Notes: generated by a model from the letters alone, not told the origin. A DNA stretch of 64,000 nt from Bacteroidales bacterium (GCA_028708425.1 JAQVYY010000006.1:1-64000), one strand, 5' to 3'; counted from the first letter of the stretch, positions 47,948 through 55,440 are shown. Numbers and translations are program-made.

Positions 47948-48562
47948 ATGGATGCATTAATCTGCACAGCATACTTACCCCCCATTAGCTTTTTTAGGCT
48001 TGCCAAGACACATAAAAGCATCCTGCTTGAGGCTCACGAAACCTACACGAAGCAAACCTACAGGAACCGTTGTGAGATAATGACTGGAAATGGGGTGCTC
48101 TCGCTAACTATTCCGGTTACAAAACCGCAGGGAAACAGAACGCTAACCAAAGATATTAGAATTGACAATTCGGTTAAGTGGGCAAAAGAGCATCAGCGGG
48201 CAATTGAATCGGCCTACCGCACATCCCCTTTTTATGAGTTTCTTTCGGATTATTTTACCCCATACTACGAAGAAAAATGGGATTTTCTATGGGACTACAA
48301 CCTAAGCATTATTGAAACGGTTATCCATATTCTTGACATAGATTTAACTATAAAAGAAACACAAAGTTATCAGAAAAATGTACTAGGAATGGCAGACTAC
48401 AGAAATACGATTAGCCCCAAAAAAAAGGTTACATTAAACAGCATCAGCATTGAACTTCCCAAATACCATCAGGTTTTTGCCCATAGGTTTGGGTTTGCTC
48501 CCGATTTATCGATACTTGATTTGCTATGCAGCTGCGGAATGGAAAGCGTATTATATTTGTAA
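47948..48562 (+). CDS. WbqC family protein
   Basis: A 204-residue protein matching the WbqC-like family (YLPPISFFRLAKTHKSILLEAHETYTKQTYRNRCEIMTGNGVLSLTIPVTKP near the N-terminus). WbqC proteins are found in glycan biosynthesis loci and in Bacteroidota near signal-peptidase genes; the biochemical role is not settled. The lepB gene that, as I recall, usually accompanies it is absent here; a 40-residue membrane ORF is in that position instead. Cytoplasmic, no signal peptide. Confidence 0.88.
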   Translation: MDALICTAYLPPISFFRLAKTHKSILLEAHETYTKQTYRNRCEIMTGNGVLSLTIPVTKPQGNRTLTKDIRIDNSVKWAKEHQRAIESAYRTSPFYEFLSDYFTPYYEEKWDFLWDYNLSIIETVIHILDIDLTIKETQSYQKNVLGMADYRNTISPKKKVTLNSISIELPKYHQVFAHRFGFAPDLSILDLLCSCGMESVLYL

Positions 48563-48586
48563 AGAATTTAGCTGCAATAATCGTAA

Positions 48587-49177
48587 TTACTTTCCCTTAC
48601 GCCACCTTTTAAATGGATTTAACCTACGAATCGGCGATTTTTCGGGGAATATACCAGAATTAACCTTTCGTATATCCTCAATGGTGAAAAATGCTTTAGG
48701 GTTAAACTCCTCTATAAGGTTAATTACATCCTGTAAAAACTTACGATTTACTATTGAGTAAACCAGATGTACTTCACCTGAACTCCCTTCCCCATCAACA
48801 ACTGTTGCTCCGTAACCATGGCTATTCAATTTTTTCACCAACTGTCTCACATCACGTTTGGCTATTACTCTGATTAAAATACTACCCATAGCCAAATATT
48901 CTTCCACCTTCATACCTACCCAGTTACCCGTAGCAAAACCAGCTGCATAGGCAAAGTAACAAGCGTAATTATCCAAATTCGACATGATTTTACCCATGGC
49001 GATTATCCATATCAACACCTCGAAGAAGCCTAGGATTGGAGCAAGAGCCCGCTGCCCTTTCGACACAAAAATAATACGCATGGTACCAATGGTAACATCA
49101 ATTATTCGAGCCAAAAAGATGAAAAAAGGTAAAACTAGGTACAGGTAAATATTACTATCAAAAAAATCGCCAGTCAT
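48587..49177 (-). CDS. UPF0316 (DUF2179/DUF5698) membrane protein
   Basis: A 196-residue protein with three N-terminal membrane helices (DUF5698 part, with FLARIIDVTIGTMRIIFVSKGQR) and a C-terminal cytoplasmic DUF2179 domain (VIAKRDVRQLVKKLNSHGYGATVVDGEGSSGEVHLVYSIVNRK). DUF2179 has an ACT-like fold. The function of the family is unknown. It is convergent with the WbqC-family gene. Confidence 0.9.
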   Translation of the reverse strand: MTGDFFDSNIYLYLVLPFFIFLARIIDVTIGTMRIIFVSKGQRALAPILGFFEVLIWIIAMGKIMSNLDNYACYFAYAAGFATGNWVGMKVEEYLAMGSILIRVIAKRDVRQLVKKLNSHGYGATVVDGEGSSGEVHLVYSIVNRKFLQDVINLIEEFNPKAFFTIEDIRKVNSGIFPEKSPIRRLNPFKRWRKGK

Positions 49178-49211
49178 ATCGATATATTTATTAAGAGATT
49201 AATACATGGTA

Positions 49212-49219
49212 CAAAGATA
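49212..49219 (-). promoter_or_regulatory. candidate -7 element for the UPF0316 gene
   Basis: Reverse-strand TATCTTTG, a full TAnnTTTG match 35 bases before the ATG at 49177; no -33 TTG found. Confidence 0.35.
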
Positions 49220-49262
49220 CTCAACCTTGATGAATAAGTAAACAGCTGGCTTATCTAATCCT

Positions 49263-49294
49263 AACCCCAATTATTCGTTCGAATAATTGGGGTT
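49263..49294. repeat. element A, terminal palindrome only
   Basis: A perfect inverted repeat with 15-base arms AACCCCAATTATTCG and CGAATAATTGGGGTT around a TT centre; the match extends two more bases on each side. It is the right-hand hairpin of element A without the rest, so either a deletion remnant or an independently mobile half. Confidence 0.75.
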
Positions 49295-49424
49295 AGGATA
49301 ATGCTTCCCTGAACGCTATTGGTATAGAAAAGAAAAAAACAATTATTTATTGTTATAAACATCTGTTAATTAATGCTTTTTGGCGAAATCAGTAAAATAA
49401 AGAAAAAAAAACACCTCTCAATGC

Positions 49425-49455
49425 TTGTTATAAAAAATAAAAAGCATTAGTTTTG
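49425..49455 (+). promoter_or_regulatory. promoter of the small RNA and tRNA-Lys unit
   Basis: TTG at 49425-49427, a 20-base spacer, TAGTTTTG at 49448-49455. Complete consensus match; start expected near 49461. Confidence 0.7.
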
Positions 49456-49460
49456 CTGCG

Positions 49461-49542
49461 CTTTTGGTGATAATAAGCACTGGAATGGCAACCTAATAAT
49501 CAATACATTAGGTAAGTTTAAGGACGTCAAAGTCCTTTTTTT
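49461..49542 (+). ncRNA. candidate small RNA or attenuated tRNA leader
   Basis: About 80 bases between a full promoter and an intrinsic terminator, with no ORF. Two hairpins are visible: CCTAAT/ATTAGG (49492-49497 with 49507-49512) and the terminator stem AAGGAC/GTCCTT. It could be a stand-alone small RNA, or a leader whose terminator controls read-through into the two tRNA-Lys genes that start 8 bases later. Confidence 0.4.
49520..49542 (+). terminator. terminator or attenuator before tRNA-Lys
   Basis: Stem AAGGAC (49520-49525) / GTCCTT (49532-49537), loop of six, and seven T in a row (49536-49542). Only a 6-bp stem, so read-through is plausible. Confidence 0.6.
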
Positions 49543-49550
49543 AAGATACT

Positions 49551-49623
49551 GATTCAGTAGCTCAGTTGGTAGAGCACATCCCTTTTAAGGATGGGGTCCT
49601 GGGTTCGAGCCCCAGCTGGATCA
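49551..49623 (+). tRNA. tRNA-Lys (anticodon TTT), copy 1
   Basis: 73-base cloverleaf: acceptor GATTCAG pairs with CTGGATC (one T-G pair), anticodon stem CATCC/GGATG with loop CTTTTAA (anticodon TTT), T-arm with GGTTCGAGCCC, discriminator A. CCA is not encoded. Confidence 0.97.
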
Positions 49624-49647
49624 CAAAATTTTAGTTTTGTAAGTATT

Positions 49648-49720
49648 GATTCAGTAGCTCAGTTGGTAGAGCACATCCCTTTTAAGGATGGGGTCCTGGG
49701 TTCGAGCCCCAGCTGGATCA
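49648..49720 (+). tRNA. tRNA-Lys (anticodon TTT), copy 2
   Basis: Identical in all 73 bases to the copy at 49551-49623, with a 24-base spacer: a tandem duplication. Both copies share the upstream promoter and the terminator at 49722-49753. Confidence 0.97.
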
Positions 49721-49721
49721 C

Positions 49722-49753
49722 AAAAAAAGCAGCTTTTTAGGCTGCTTTTTTTG
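49722..49753. terminator. bidirectional terminator of tRNA-Lys and the SiaC genes
   Basis: AAAAAAAGCAGC / GCTGCTTTTTTT stem with T tracts on both strands. It ends the tRNA transcript on the forward strand and lies 17 bases past the last SiaC stop on the reverse strand. Confidence 0.88.
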
Positions 49754-49770
49754 TGCTTTATACAATCGTT

Positions 49771-50172
49771 TTATAATTCCGATTCGACACAGACATACGG
49801 AATTTGTAATCCGCTAAATTCAAATAGCTCTTCACCCGACTCCTTCATTTCCTCATCATCCTCTTCGTACTGCCATTCAACAAAAACGCTGCATCCAACA
49901 CCTTTTAATTCATAAATTTTATGAAGTATAGAAATCAAATACTTATATGTTGCGGAGTTAAAATACCTAAATAAAAAAACAATCTTCACATCCCTACGCT
50001 CCTCCTTAGCGATTAGTTCCTCTTTAAAATCATCGAACCATGCCAGCACAGGTTCAAAAAATCTTGTTACATTCTCAGGATGACAAATACCTTTTATTGA
50101 GAAAACATTACTATTCGGATCTAGTATTACTTCTGGGGAATCTTTACATGGTTCGATGTGCAATTTTTTCAT
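49771..50172 (-). CDS. SiaC-family (DUF1987) protein, divergent third copy
   Basis: A 133-residue DUF1987 protein, last of three tandem paralogues. SiaC of Pseudomonas aeruginosa binds the diguanylate cyclase SiaD and is switched by phosphorylation at Thr68 (kinase SiaB, phosphatase SiaA). Here the phosphosite motif YFNTASSK is changed to YFNSATYK: Ser73 aligns with Thr68 and the next residues differ. It also has a five-residue insertion before the site and a distinct C-terminus (SGLQIPYVCVESEL). It may be phosphorylated on Ser, or may no longer be regulated like the others. Gap to copy 2 is 23 bases. Confidence 0.88.
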   Translation of the reverse strand: MKKLHIEPCKDSPEVILDPNSNVFSIKGICHPENVTRFFEPVLAWFDDFKEELIAKEERRDVKIVFLFRYFNSATYKYLISILHKIYELKGVGCSVFVEWQYEEDDEEMKESGEELFEFSGLQIPYVCVESEL

Positions 50173-50195
50173 TTTTCAGATACTTATATGTCTAC

Positions 50196-50570
50196 TCATT
50201 TAGGAATAAATTCGAATGGGATATTTAGTAATTCCGAAAACTCCTCGCCCGCCTCTTCAAGCTCTAAGTCATACTGCGGAAACATCCACGTAACCTTAAC
50301 CTGTTTGCCATCCCTATGCAAGTCCCGGAGTTTCGAGAGGATAATAACAAGCATTTTAGATGAAGCGGTGTTAAAATAGTCGAAATCAATTAAGAAATTA
50401 GTTTGCTCGTTGGGCTGTTCAATATACAAATCGAACCACTCAATTACTGGGAAGAAAAACTTTTTCGCATCCTCGGGCAAACATTTACCTTGCAATACAA
50501 AAACGCCGTTACTCTTATCTAAAAGTATTTTTGGCGTAATCTCTGTTGCTTGAATGCAAAATACCTCCAT
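50196..50570 (-). CDS. SiaC-family (DUF1987) protein, second copy
   Basis: A 124-residue DUF1987 protein with the intact phosphosite motif DYFNTASSK; the Thr is residue 68, the same number as in P. aeruginosa SiaC. The shared core GKxLPEDxKxFxxPVIEW is conserved. The family acts as a phospho-switch in partner-protein signalling; the SiaA, SiaB and SiaD partners are not in this window. It follows copy 1 by 49 bases. Confidence 0.9.
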   Translation of the reverse strand: MEVFCIQATEITPKILLDKSNGVFVLQGKCLPEDAKKFFFPVIEWFDLYIEQPNEQTNFLIDFDYFNTASSKMLVIILSKLRDLHRDGKQVKVTWMFPQYDLELEEAGEEFSELLNIPFEFIPK

Positions 50571-50619
50571 TAATGCACGGCGTTTTATGTGGGAACTTAA
50601 ATAAAACGAAGAATTAACA

Positions 50620-51009
50620 TCACTCTAAAATTTGCTGATAACTAATAAGTTTAAATGGAACTTCAACTATATCTGCATAATCCTCTCCTGCATCGTGCAT
50701 ATCCTCATCATCCTCTTGATAGTACCAATCGACAACCACAGTAAAACCCTTATCGTGAATCTCTTTAAACAGCTCGAATACTTCCAGGATCATTTTAGAT
50801 GAAGCCGTATTAAAATAATCCATCTTTACTGTAAATTTGGTCTCCTTATTAGGTGTCTGTGCGTACTCTGCTACCCATTCGATTATTGGAAGATAAAATT
50901 CTTTTACATCCTCAGGCAATGACTTACCCGACATGGAAAACACTCCTGATTCCTTATCGAAGATAACATGCGGGGTTTCTTGGGTTCCCTTAATGTTAAG
51001 TGATTTCAT
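50620..51009 (-). CDS. SiaC-family (DUF1987) protein, first copy
   Basis: A 129-residue DUF1987 protein, closest of the three to the family consensus (GVFSMSGKSLPEDVKEFY, DYFNTASSKMILEV with Thr68, and YYQEDDEDMHDAGEDYADIVEVPFKL). It is the first gene behind a full promoter (51049-51079). The likely role is as a phosphorylation-controlled regulator, by analogy with SiaC. Confidence 0.92.
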   Translation of the reverse strand: MKSLNIKGTQETPHVIFDKESGVFSMSGKSLPEDVKEFYLPIIEWVAEYAQTPNKETKFTVKMDYFNTASSKMILEVFELFKEIHDKGFTVVVDWYYQEDDEDMHDAGEDYADIVEVPFKLISYQQILE

Positions 51010-51048
51010 TTGAAATTAATTTAATTTAAAAAATCTATTCATCTTTAA

Positions 51049-51079
51049 CAAATTTAGGTAAAAAGAAGTACAAAAACAA
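51049..51079 (-). promoter_or_regulatory. promoter of the SiaC triplet
   Basis: Reverse strand: TTG (51079-51077), a 20-base spacer, TAAATTTG (51056-51049). Complete match; the leader is about 34 bases. Confidence 0.7.
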
Positions 51080-51093
51080 CACCGAATGAAATA

Positions 51094-51238
51094 ACCCCAA
51101 TTATTTATTCGAATAATTACTGTCTCCGACAGTGACTAGGTCTCACAACCATTTTTGTGTAACAAATTTGGGCTCGACTAGTTCGGGGCAACCCGCATTT
51201 GCACTCATCTTTACTAAATCTGATGAATAATGCGAGAT
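51094..51238 (-). repeat. element A copy 7 (full length, reverse orientation)
   Basis: Full copy 33 bases past the stop of the 697-residue repeat protein and just upstream of the SiaC promoter. The internal hairpin reads ACTGTC-TCC-GACAGT (51120-51134), a compensated version of the hairpin in copies 3 and 5. The end near the gene stop has decayed (GCGAGATAA). Confidence 0.83.
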
Positions 51239-51270
51239 AAATGGACAAATAAATTTCGATAAAAATACGG

Positions 51271-53364
51271 TTAGTTAACCTCGTTATTGTAGTGCCAAGC
51301 AGACACTATCTCTCCGTTCTTAAAATGATAAACCGAACCATTCTCGTGCTCAACAAGAGTATAAAAAGTTATTACCCCATTTCGATTAAACACAGTACGG
51401 GTTAACACTATTTTATTAAGCTGAATTTTCTCAACCGTCCGCTCGCTAGAATATTTTTCAGCAACATCCTCCACAGGAAGAGGATTGCCCCTATCTATAC
51501 TTAGGCTGGCTAGTGTACGCCGCTTAAGTTCCTCAGCCTGTTTATCAATTTGAGCCTGTTTTTTTAACTGCGCCTCAAGCAGCTGTTGCCTAATCTTTTC
51601 CTCCTGCCTAAGAATACGCTCGGTTTCCTGCCTAACTCTTTCCTCTTCAGCAAGGCGAATTTGCTCCTTTGCTTTAGCTTCAGCCATAGCACGGGCTTCG
51701 GCTGCCACACGTTTCCTCTCAGCTTCGGCCAGTCGGGCCTGCTCGGCTGCCTTACGCTCAGCCTCCTCCTGAAGCCTACGCTGCTCAGCCAGCTTAGCCT
51801 GCTCGGCTTGCCTTTGCATTTCCTCCTGTTGCTGCTGTAGTCGGGCTTGCTCCTCCTGCTGACGAATGCGTTCAGCCTCCTGCCTAAACCTTTCCTGCTC
51901 GGCAAGGCGTGCCTCCTCCTCGGCTTTTTGTCTTGCCTCTTGGGCCAAACGCTGCCTTTCTGCCTCACGGCGTTGCTCCTGCTCTCGCTCTATTCGCGCC
52001 TGCTCCTTGGCTTCGGCTTCGGCTAAAGCACGGGCTTCGGCTGCCTTACGCTTCCTCTCAGCTTCGGCCAGCCGGGCCTGCTCGGCGGCCTTACGCTCGG
52101 CCTCCTCCTGAAGCCTACGTTCCTCGGCCTGCTTAGCCAGTTCTGCTTGTCTTCTCTCCTCCTCCTGCTGGCGCATAAGCCTGGCTTGCTCCTCCTGCTG
52201 ACGAATGCGTTCAGCCTCCTGCCTAACCCTTTCCTGCTCGGCAAGGCGTGCCTCCTCCTCGGCTTTCTCCCTTGCCTCTTGGGCCAAACGCTGGCGTTCT
52301 GCCTCACGGCGTTGCTCCTGCTCTCGCTCTATTCGCGCCTGCTCCTTGGCTTCGGCTTCGGCTAAAGCACGGGCTTCGGCTGCCTTACGCTTCCTCTCAG
52401 CTTCGGCCAGCCGGGCCTGCTCAGCGGCCTTACGCTCGGCCTCCTCCTGAAGCCTACGTTCCTCGGCCTGCTTAGCCAGTTCTGCTTGTCTTCTCTCCTC
52501 CTCCTGCTGGCGCATAAGCCTGGCTTGCTCCTCCTGCTGACGAATGCGCTCAGCCTCCTGCCTAACCCTTTCCTGCTCGGCCAGGCGTGCTTCTTCCTCG
52601 GCTTTCTCCCTTGCCTCTTGGGCCAAACGCTGGCGTTCTGCCTCACGGCGTTGCTCCTGCTCTCGCTCTATTCGCGCCTGCTCCTTGGCTTCGGCTTCGG
52701 CTAAAGCACGGGCTTCGGCAGCCTTACGCTTCCTCTCAGCTTCGGCCAGCCGGGCCTGCTCGGCAGCCTTACGCTCAGCCTCTTCCTTAAGCCTACGTTC
52801 CTCTGCCTGTTTAGCAATCCTCTCTTTTTCTGCATCAATAGAAGCTTGTTTTTCTTGCTGAGCATGTGTCCTCTCTTCGGCTGCTAAATCACGCCTGAAG
52901 CTTGCCGAATAATCTGTATCATATCCAAAATCACCTTTTCGTTTATCGAATCTAATTTTTGCAACAGGATTATTGTAAATTTTAAGGGCACTCGCAGCTG
53001 TTTGCGGTTCGAGCTCCACCTCAAAATCAATTACTTGCCTTACATCTTTATATTCTAATGGAACAGCTGTACTAATACTGATTTTTTTTGAAACATATCC
53101 GCTCTTCTCAAAAGATAGAATATAATCGGAATCGAATTTAAGTGATAAATCGAAGCGCCCGCCACGACTAAGCGGCTGCCTTGATTCCTCTACCCCATCT
53201 TTTATTATAACGATTGTGGCATCAGCGGCATTGGACCTCCTAGCCAAAAGACGTCCAAAAACATCAAGCCCACTTTGAGCATAAACAGCTGTGGATAGTA
53301 GGCAAAACTGAGCAACTAAAAAGGTAATTATAACAATTATGTTAGATTTTGTATAAAACTTCAC
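51271..53364 (-). CDS. secreted long-helix protein with 113-residue tandem repeats
   Basis: A 697-residue exported protein. Layout: signal peptide (1-30), a beta-sandwich like the carboxypeptidase regulatory/PEGA type (about 35-125; DATIVIIKDGVEESRQPLSRGGRFDLSL), a linker with NNPVAKIRFDKRKGDFGYD, then about 450 residues of A/E/R/Q/K-rich helix (about 165-620) and a small C-terminal beta domain (about 630-697; TFYTLVEHENGSVYHFKNGEIVSAWHY). The helix consists of three nearly identical 113-residue units and a degenerate fourth. It resembles TolA in composition only. The start is GTG at 53364. A continuous helix of this length would be about 65 nm. Probably an envelope tether or spacer. Confidence 0.8.
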   Translation of the reverse strand: MKFYTKSNIIVIITFLVAQFCLLSTAVYAQSGLDVFGRLLARRSNAADATIVIIKDGVEESRQPLSRGGRFDLSLKFDSDYILSFEKSGYVSKKISISTAVPLEYKDVRQVIDFEVELEPQTAASALKIYNNPVAKIRFDKRKGDFGYDTDYSASFRRDLAAEERTHAQQEKQASIDAEKERIAKQAEERRLKEEAERKAAEQARLAEAERKRKAAEARALAEAEAKEQARIEREQEQRREAERQRLAQEAREKAEEEARLAEQERVRQEAERIRQQEEQARLMRQQEEERRQAELAKQAEERRLQEEAERKAAEQARLAEAERKRKAAEARALAEAEAKEQARIEREQEQRREAERQRLAQEAREKAEEEARLAEQERVRQEAERIRQQEEQARLMRQQEEERRQAELAKQAEERRLQEEAERKAAEQARLAEAERKRKAAEARALAEAEAKEQARIEREQEQRREAERQRLAQEARQKAEEEARLAEQERFRQEAERIRQQEEQARLQQQQEEMQRQAEQAKLAEQRRLQEEAERKAAEQARLAEAERKRVAAEARAMAEAKAKEQIRLAEEERVRQETERILRQEEKIRQQLLEAQLKKQAQIDKQAEELKRRTLASLSIDRGNPLPVEDVAEKYSSERTVEKIQLNKIVLTRTVFNRNGVITFYTLVEHENGSVYHFKNGEIVSAWHYNNEVN
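51790..52810 (-). repeat. three in-frame 339-bp tandem repeats inside the long-helix gene
   Basis: The DNA repeats with a period of exactly 339 bases (for example the same stretch begins at 51866, 52205 and 52544). Units two and three (higher coordinates) are almost identical at DNA level; the lowest-coordinate unit has more changes, and a fourth, degenerate unit continues to about 51560. Boundaries are approximate. Confidence 0.9.
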
Positions 53365-53578
53365 GCTAATACAATATTAAGTGTTTTAGATACTTACTAT
53401 AAAATATAGGATGCACATAAAATAATTATAGTCTCAATCGTTTTAAAGAATCGATACCAAATGCCCTTGATAAAAATTAAACCCTAAGGATTAAACGGCT
53501 TTTTCGATTCAAAGTTCCCATAAAGGCAAAATACCGTTCAATTACCTTACTAGGTAAGCAAAACTAGCTCCATCAATT

Positions 53579-53609
53579 AACCCCAATTATTCGAACGAAT
53601 AATTGGGGT
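53579..53609. repeat. element A, terminal palindrome only
   Basis: Arms ACCCCAATTATTCG and CGAATAATTGGGGT around an AA centre; the same right-hand hairpin of element A without the remaining sequence, as at 49263-49294. Confidence 0.75.
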
Positions 53610-53734
53610 CAATAAGAATATTACTTTTCGATGGATATAATAAAAATATATGTAACGATAAATATTCATACCGAAAGCAAGCTAGATTTTTCATACACTA
53701 CAGTTCTGAAACTAAAAAGTTGTTTCAAAACTAT

Positions 53735-53763
53735 AAAAAAAGGGCAATAAAATTACCCTTTTT
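53735..53763 (-). terminator. terminator after ftsY
   Basis: AAAAAGGG / CCCTTTTT stem on the reverse strand with a T tract, 26 bases past the ftsY stop. Confidence 0.75.
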
Positions 53764-53788
53764 AACATAATTAATCAGTATACCCGTA

Positions 53789-54739
53789 CTACGAGAATAA
53801 CGACTCGACAAAGGCGAACCTATCAAACACCTGTAAATCGGTTACCTTTTCGCCTACACCAATATATTTTACGGGGATTTTAAACTGGTCAGATATTCCA
53901 ATAACCACCCCCCCCTTTGCTGTTCCATCGAGCTTTGTTAATGCTAATGCAGACACCTCGGTCGCTTTGGTAAACTGTTTGGCCTGCTCAAAGGCATTTT
54001 GCCCAGTACTACCATCGAGCACCAGCAAAACCTCGTGGGGTGCATCGGGAATAACCTTTTGCATAACCCTTTTTATTTTGGTTAACTCGTTCATCAGGTT
54101 AATTTTATTGTGTAGCCTACCCGCTGTATCGATAAGTACCACATCGGCACCATTGACTTTGGCTGAAGAAAGGGTATCGAAAGCAACCGAAGCGGGATCG
54201 GATCCCATGGCTTGCTTTACAATGGGTACATCAACCCTATCGGCCCAAATAACAAGCTGTTCAACAGCAGCAGCCCTAAATGTATCGGCTGCACCCAGAT
54301 ATACCTTTTTTCCTTGGCTTTTAAAGAGGTGAGCTAACTTTCCGATAGTTGTAGTTTTCCCTACACCGTTAACCCCAACTACCATAATAACATAGGGATT
54401 CTCATCAGAAGTTTTTATTGAAGTATCAACATCACCCGATTTGTTTTGCGCAAGGAGTTCAGCAATCTCGGTTTTTAGGATCTGGTTAAGCTCGCTGGTA
54501 TTCATATATTTATCGCGAGCGGCTCTATCCTGAATTCGCTCAATAATCCGCAAAGTTGTATCAACCCCCACATCGGACGTGATGAGCACCTCTTCTAAAT
54601 TATCGAGCACATCATCGTCGATAGTTGATTTTCCTATGACAATACGAGATAGCTTTGAGAAGAGATTTTCCTTGGTTTTTTGCAACCCCTTATCGAGAGC
54701 GTCTTTTTTACCCCCCGAAAAGCGTCCGAATACACCCAT
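53789..54739 (-). CDS. ftsY: signal recognition particle receptor FtsY
   Basis: A 316-residue SRP GTPase that docks ribosome-SRP complexes at the membrane. A short basic N-terminus leads into the NG domain: N helical bundle (about 10-95), P-loop VVGVNGVGKTTTIGKLA, DTAGRLHNKINLM (G3), TKLDGTAKGG (G4), and the closing GVGEKVTDLQVFD motif. The acidic A domain of E. coli FtsY is absent, as is usual outside enterics. It follows DUF4295, rpmG and rpmB on the same strand. Confidence 0.97.
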   Translation of the reverse strand: MGVFGRFSGGKKDALDKGLQKTKENLFSKLSRIVIGKSTIDDDVLDNLEEVLITSDVGVDTTLRIIERIQDRAARDKYMNTSELNQILKTEIAELLAQNKSGDVDTSIKTSDENPYVIMVVGVNGVGKTTTIGKLAHLFKSQGKKVYLGAADTFRAAAVEQLVIWADRVDVPIVKQAMGSDPASVAFDTLSSAKVNGADVVLIDTAGRLHNKINLMNELTKIKRVMQKVIPDAPHEVLLVLDGSTGQNAFEQAKQFTKATEVSALALTKLDGTAKGGVVIGISDQFKIPVKYIGVGEKVTDLQVFDRFAFVESLFS

Positions 54740-54775
54740 AGCAATAAAGCGTTTAATGATTTGTGTAAAAATAGC

Positions 54776-54806
54776 AAAAGCTTCCCAAGTATTTAGGAAG
54801 CTTTTT
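54776..54806 (-). terminator. hairpin between DUF4295 and ftsY
   Basis: AAAAGCTTCC / GGAAGCTTTT stem with a T-rich flank on the reverse strand, 27 bases past the DUF4295 stop and 36 bases before the ftsY ATG. It may end the ribosomal-protein transcript or lower its read-through into ftsY. Confidence 0.6.
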
Positions 54807-54833
54807 AAACTATATTAAATTTTGATGAAGAAA

Positions 54834-54992
54834 TTAAATTTTCCCGTCAAAAAAGTCTTTAACTTGTTCGTTGGGTATCATTTCTTCACGAAAAGTGTAT
54901 GCCCCAGTTTTGGGAGATTTCACCATTTTAATACACTTGGTATTTGTTCTTCCCTCACCTTTTTGTAACGTTGCAACTGCTTTCTTAGCCAT
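54834..54992 (-). CDS. DUF4295 family small basic protein
   Basis: A 52-residue basic protein beginning MAKKAVATLQKGEGRTNTK and containing KMVKSPKTGAYTFREEM, the DUF4295 signature of Bacteroidota. It always sits beside rpmG and ftsY in this phylum and, from size, charge and neighbours, is probably ribosome-associated; direct evidence is not known to me. It starts 11 bases after the rpmG stop. Confidence 0.92.
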   Translation of the reverse strand: MAKKAVATLQKGEGRTNTKCIKMVKSPKTGAYTFREEMIPNEQVKDFFDGKI

Positions 54993-55003
54993 AACAATAA
55001 ATT

Positions 55004-55186
55004 TTATTTAATTTCACGATGTACAGTTACCTTGCGCAAAACAGGATTAAACTTTTTACGCTCTAACCTGTCGGGAGTGTTTTTCTTATTTTTGGTTGTA
55101 ATATACCTAGAAGTTCCTGGCATACCGGAGTCCTTATGCTCCGTACACTCCATTATTACCTGAACTCTATTACCTTTCTTTGCCAT
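55004..55186 (-). CDS. rpmG: large ribosomal subunit protein bL33
   Basis: A 60-residue ribosomal protein ([44 protein letters not shown]). Only one cysteine is present, so this is the zinc-free form rather than the four-cysteine form. It starts 11 bases after the rpmB stop. Confidence 0.97.
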   Translation of the reverse strand: MAKKGNRVQVIMECTEHKDSGMPGTSRYITTKNKKNTPDRLERKKFNPVLRKVTVHREIK

Positions 55187-55197
55187 TGCAATATGCT

Positions 55198-55440
55198 TTA
55201 ATAGATATTAATTAGACCCTTACTCTCAGCTTCTTTTAAAGCATTTTTAAGGCCTTTTTTAGTTATTGTTCGAATGCCAGCTGCCGAAACCTTTAAGGTT
55301 ACCCAGCGGTTCTCTTCTTCGAGGAAGAATCTTTTAGTCACTATGTTAGGATAAAATCTCCTTTTACTCTTGATATTAGAGTGAGAAACGTTATTCCCAA
55401 CCATAACTTTTTTTCCTGTAATCTGACAAATTCTTGACAT
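55198..55440 (-). CDS. rpmB: large ribosomal subunit protein bL28
   Basis: An 80-residue ribosomal protein beginning [21 protein letters not shown], with SKRRFYPNI and the C-terminal helix. A single cysteine shows the zinc-free form. First gene of the rpmB-rpmG-DUF4295-ftsY string. Confidence 0.97.
   Translation of the reverse strand: MSRICQITGKKVMVGNNVSHSNIKSKRRFYPNIVTKRFFLEEENRWVTLKVSAAGIRTITKKGLKNALKEAESKGLINIY

Larger units (their letters stand above)
49178..49550. other. intergenic region with a palindrome, a promoter and a small RNA candidate
   Basis: 373 bases that contain the UPF0316 promoter element, a solo element A palindrome (49263-49294), a full forward promoter (49425-49455), and a short stretch ending in a hairpin terminator before the tRNA genes. 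Confidence 0.65.
53365..53788. other. intergenic region upstream of the long-helix gene
   Basis: 424 bases with one solo element A palindrome (53579-53609) and the ftsY terminator (53735-53763). No clear promoter for the long-helix gene was found; the best candidate (TAATATTG at 53371-53378, reverse) has one mismatch. Confidence 0.55.

Noticed and set aside
49551..49720. Tandem tRNA-Lys genes as an integration site of a genomic island
   Set aside because: Both copies are complete and no integrase or displaced tRNA 3' fragment is seen within the window.
51586..52861. Several repeated forward ORFs rich in Ala, Ser, Arg, Leu or Pro
   Set aside because: They recur every 339 bases because they lie opposite the tandem repeats of the long-helix gene on the reverse strand; the reverse frame has a signal peptide and flanking domains.
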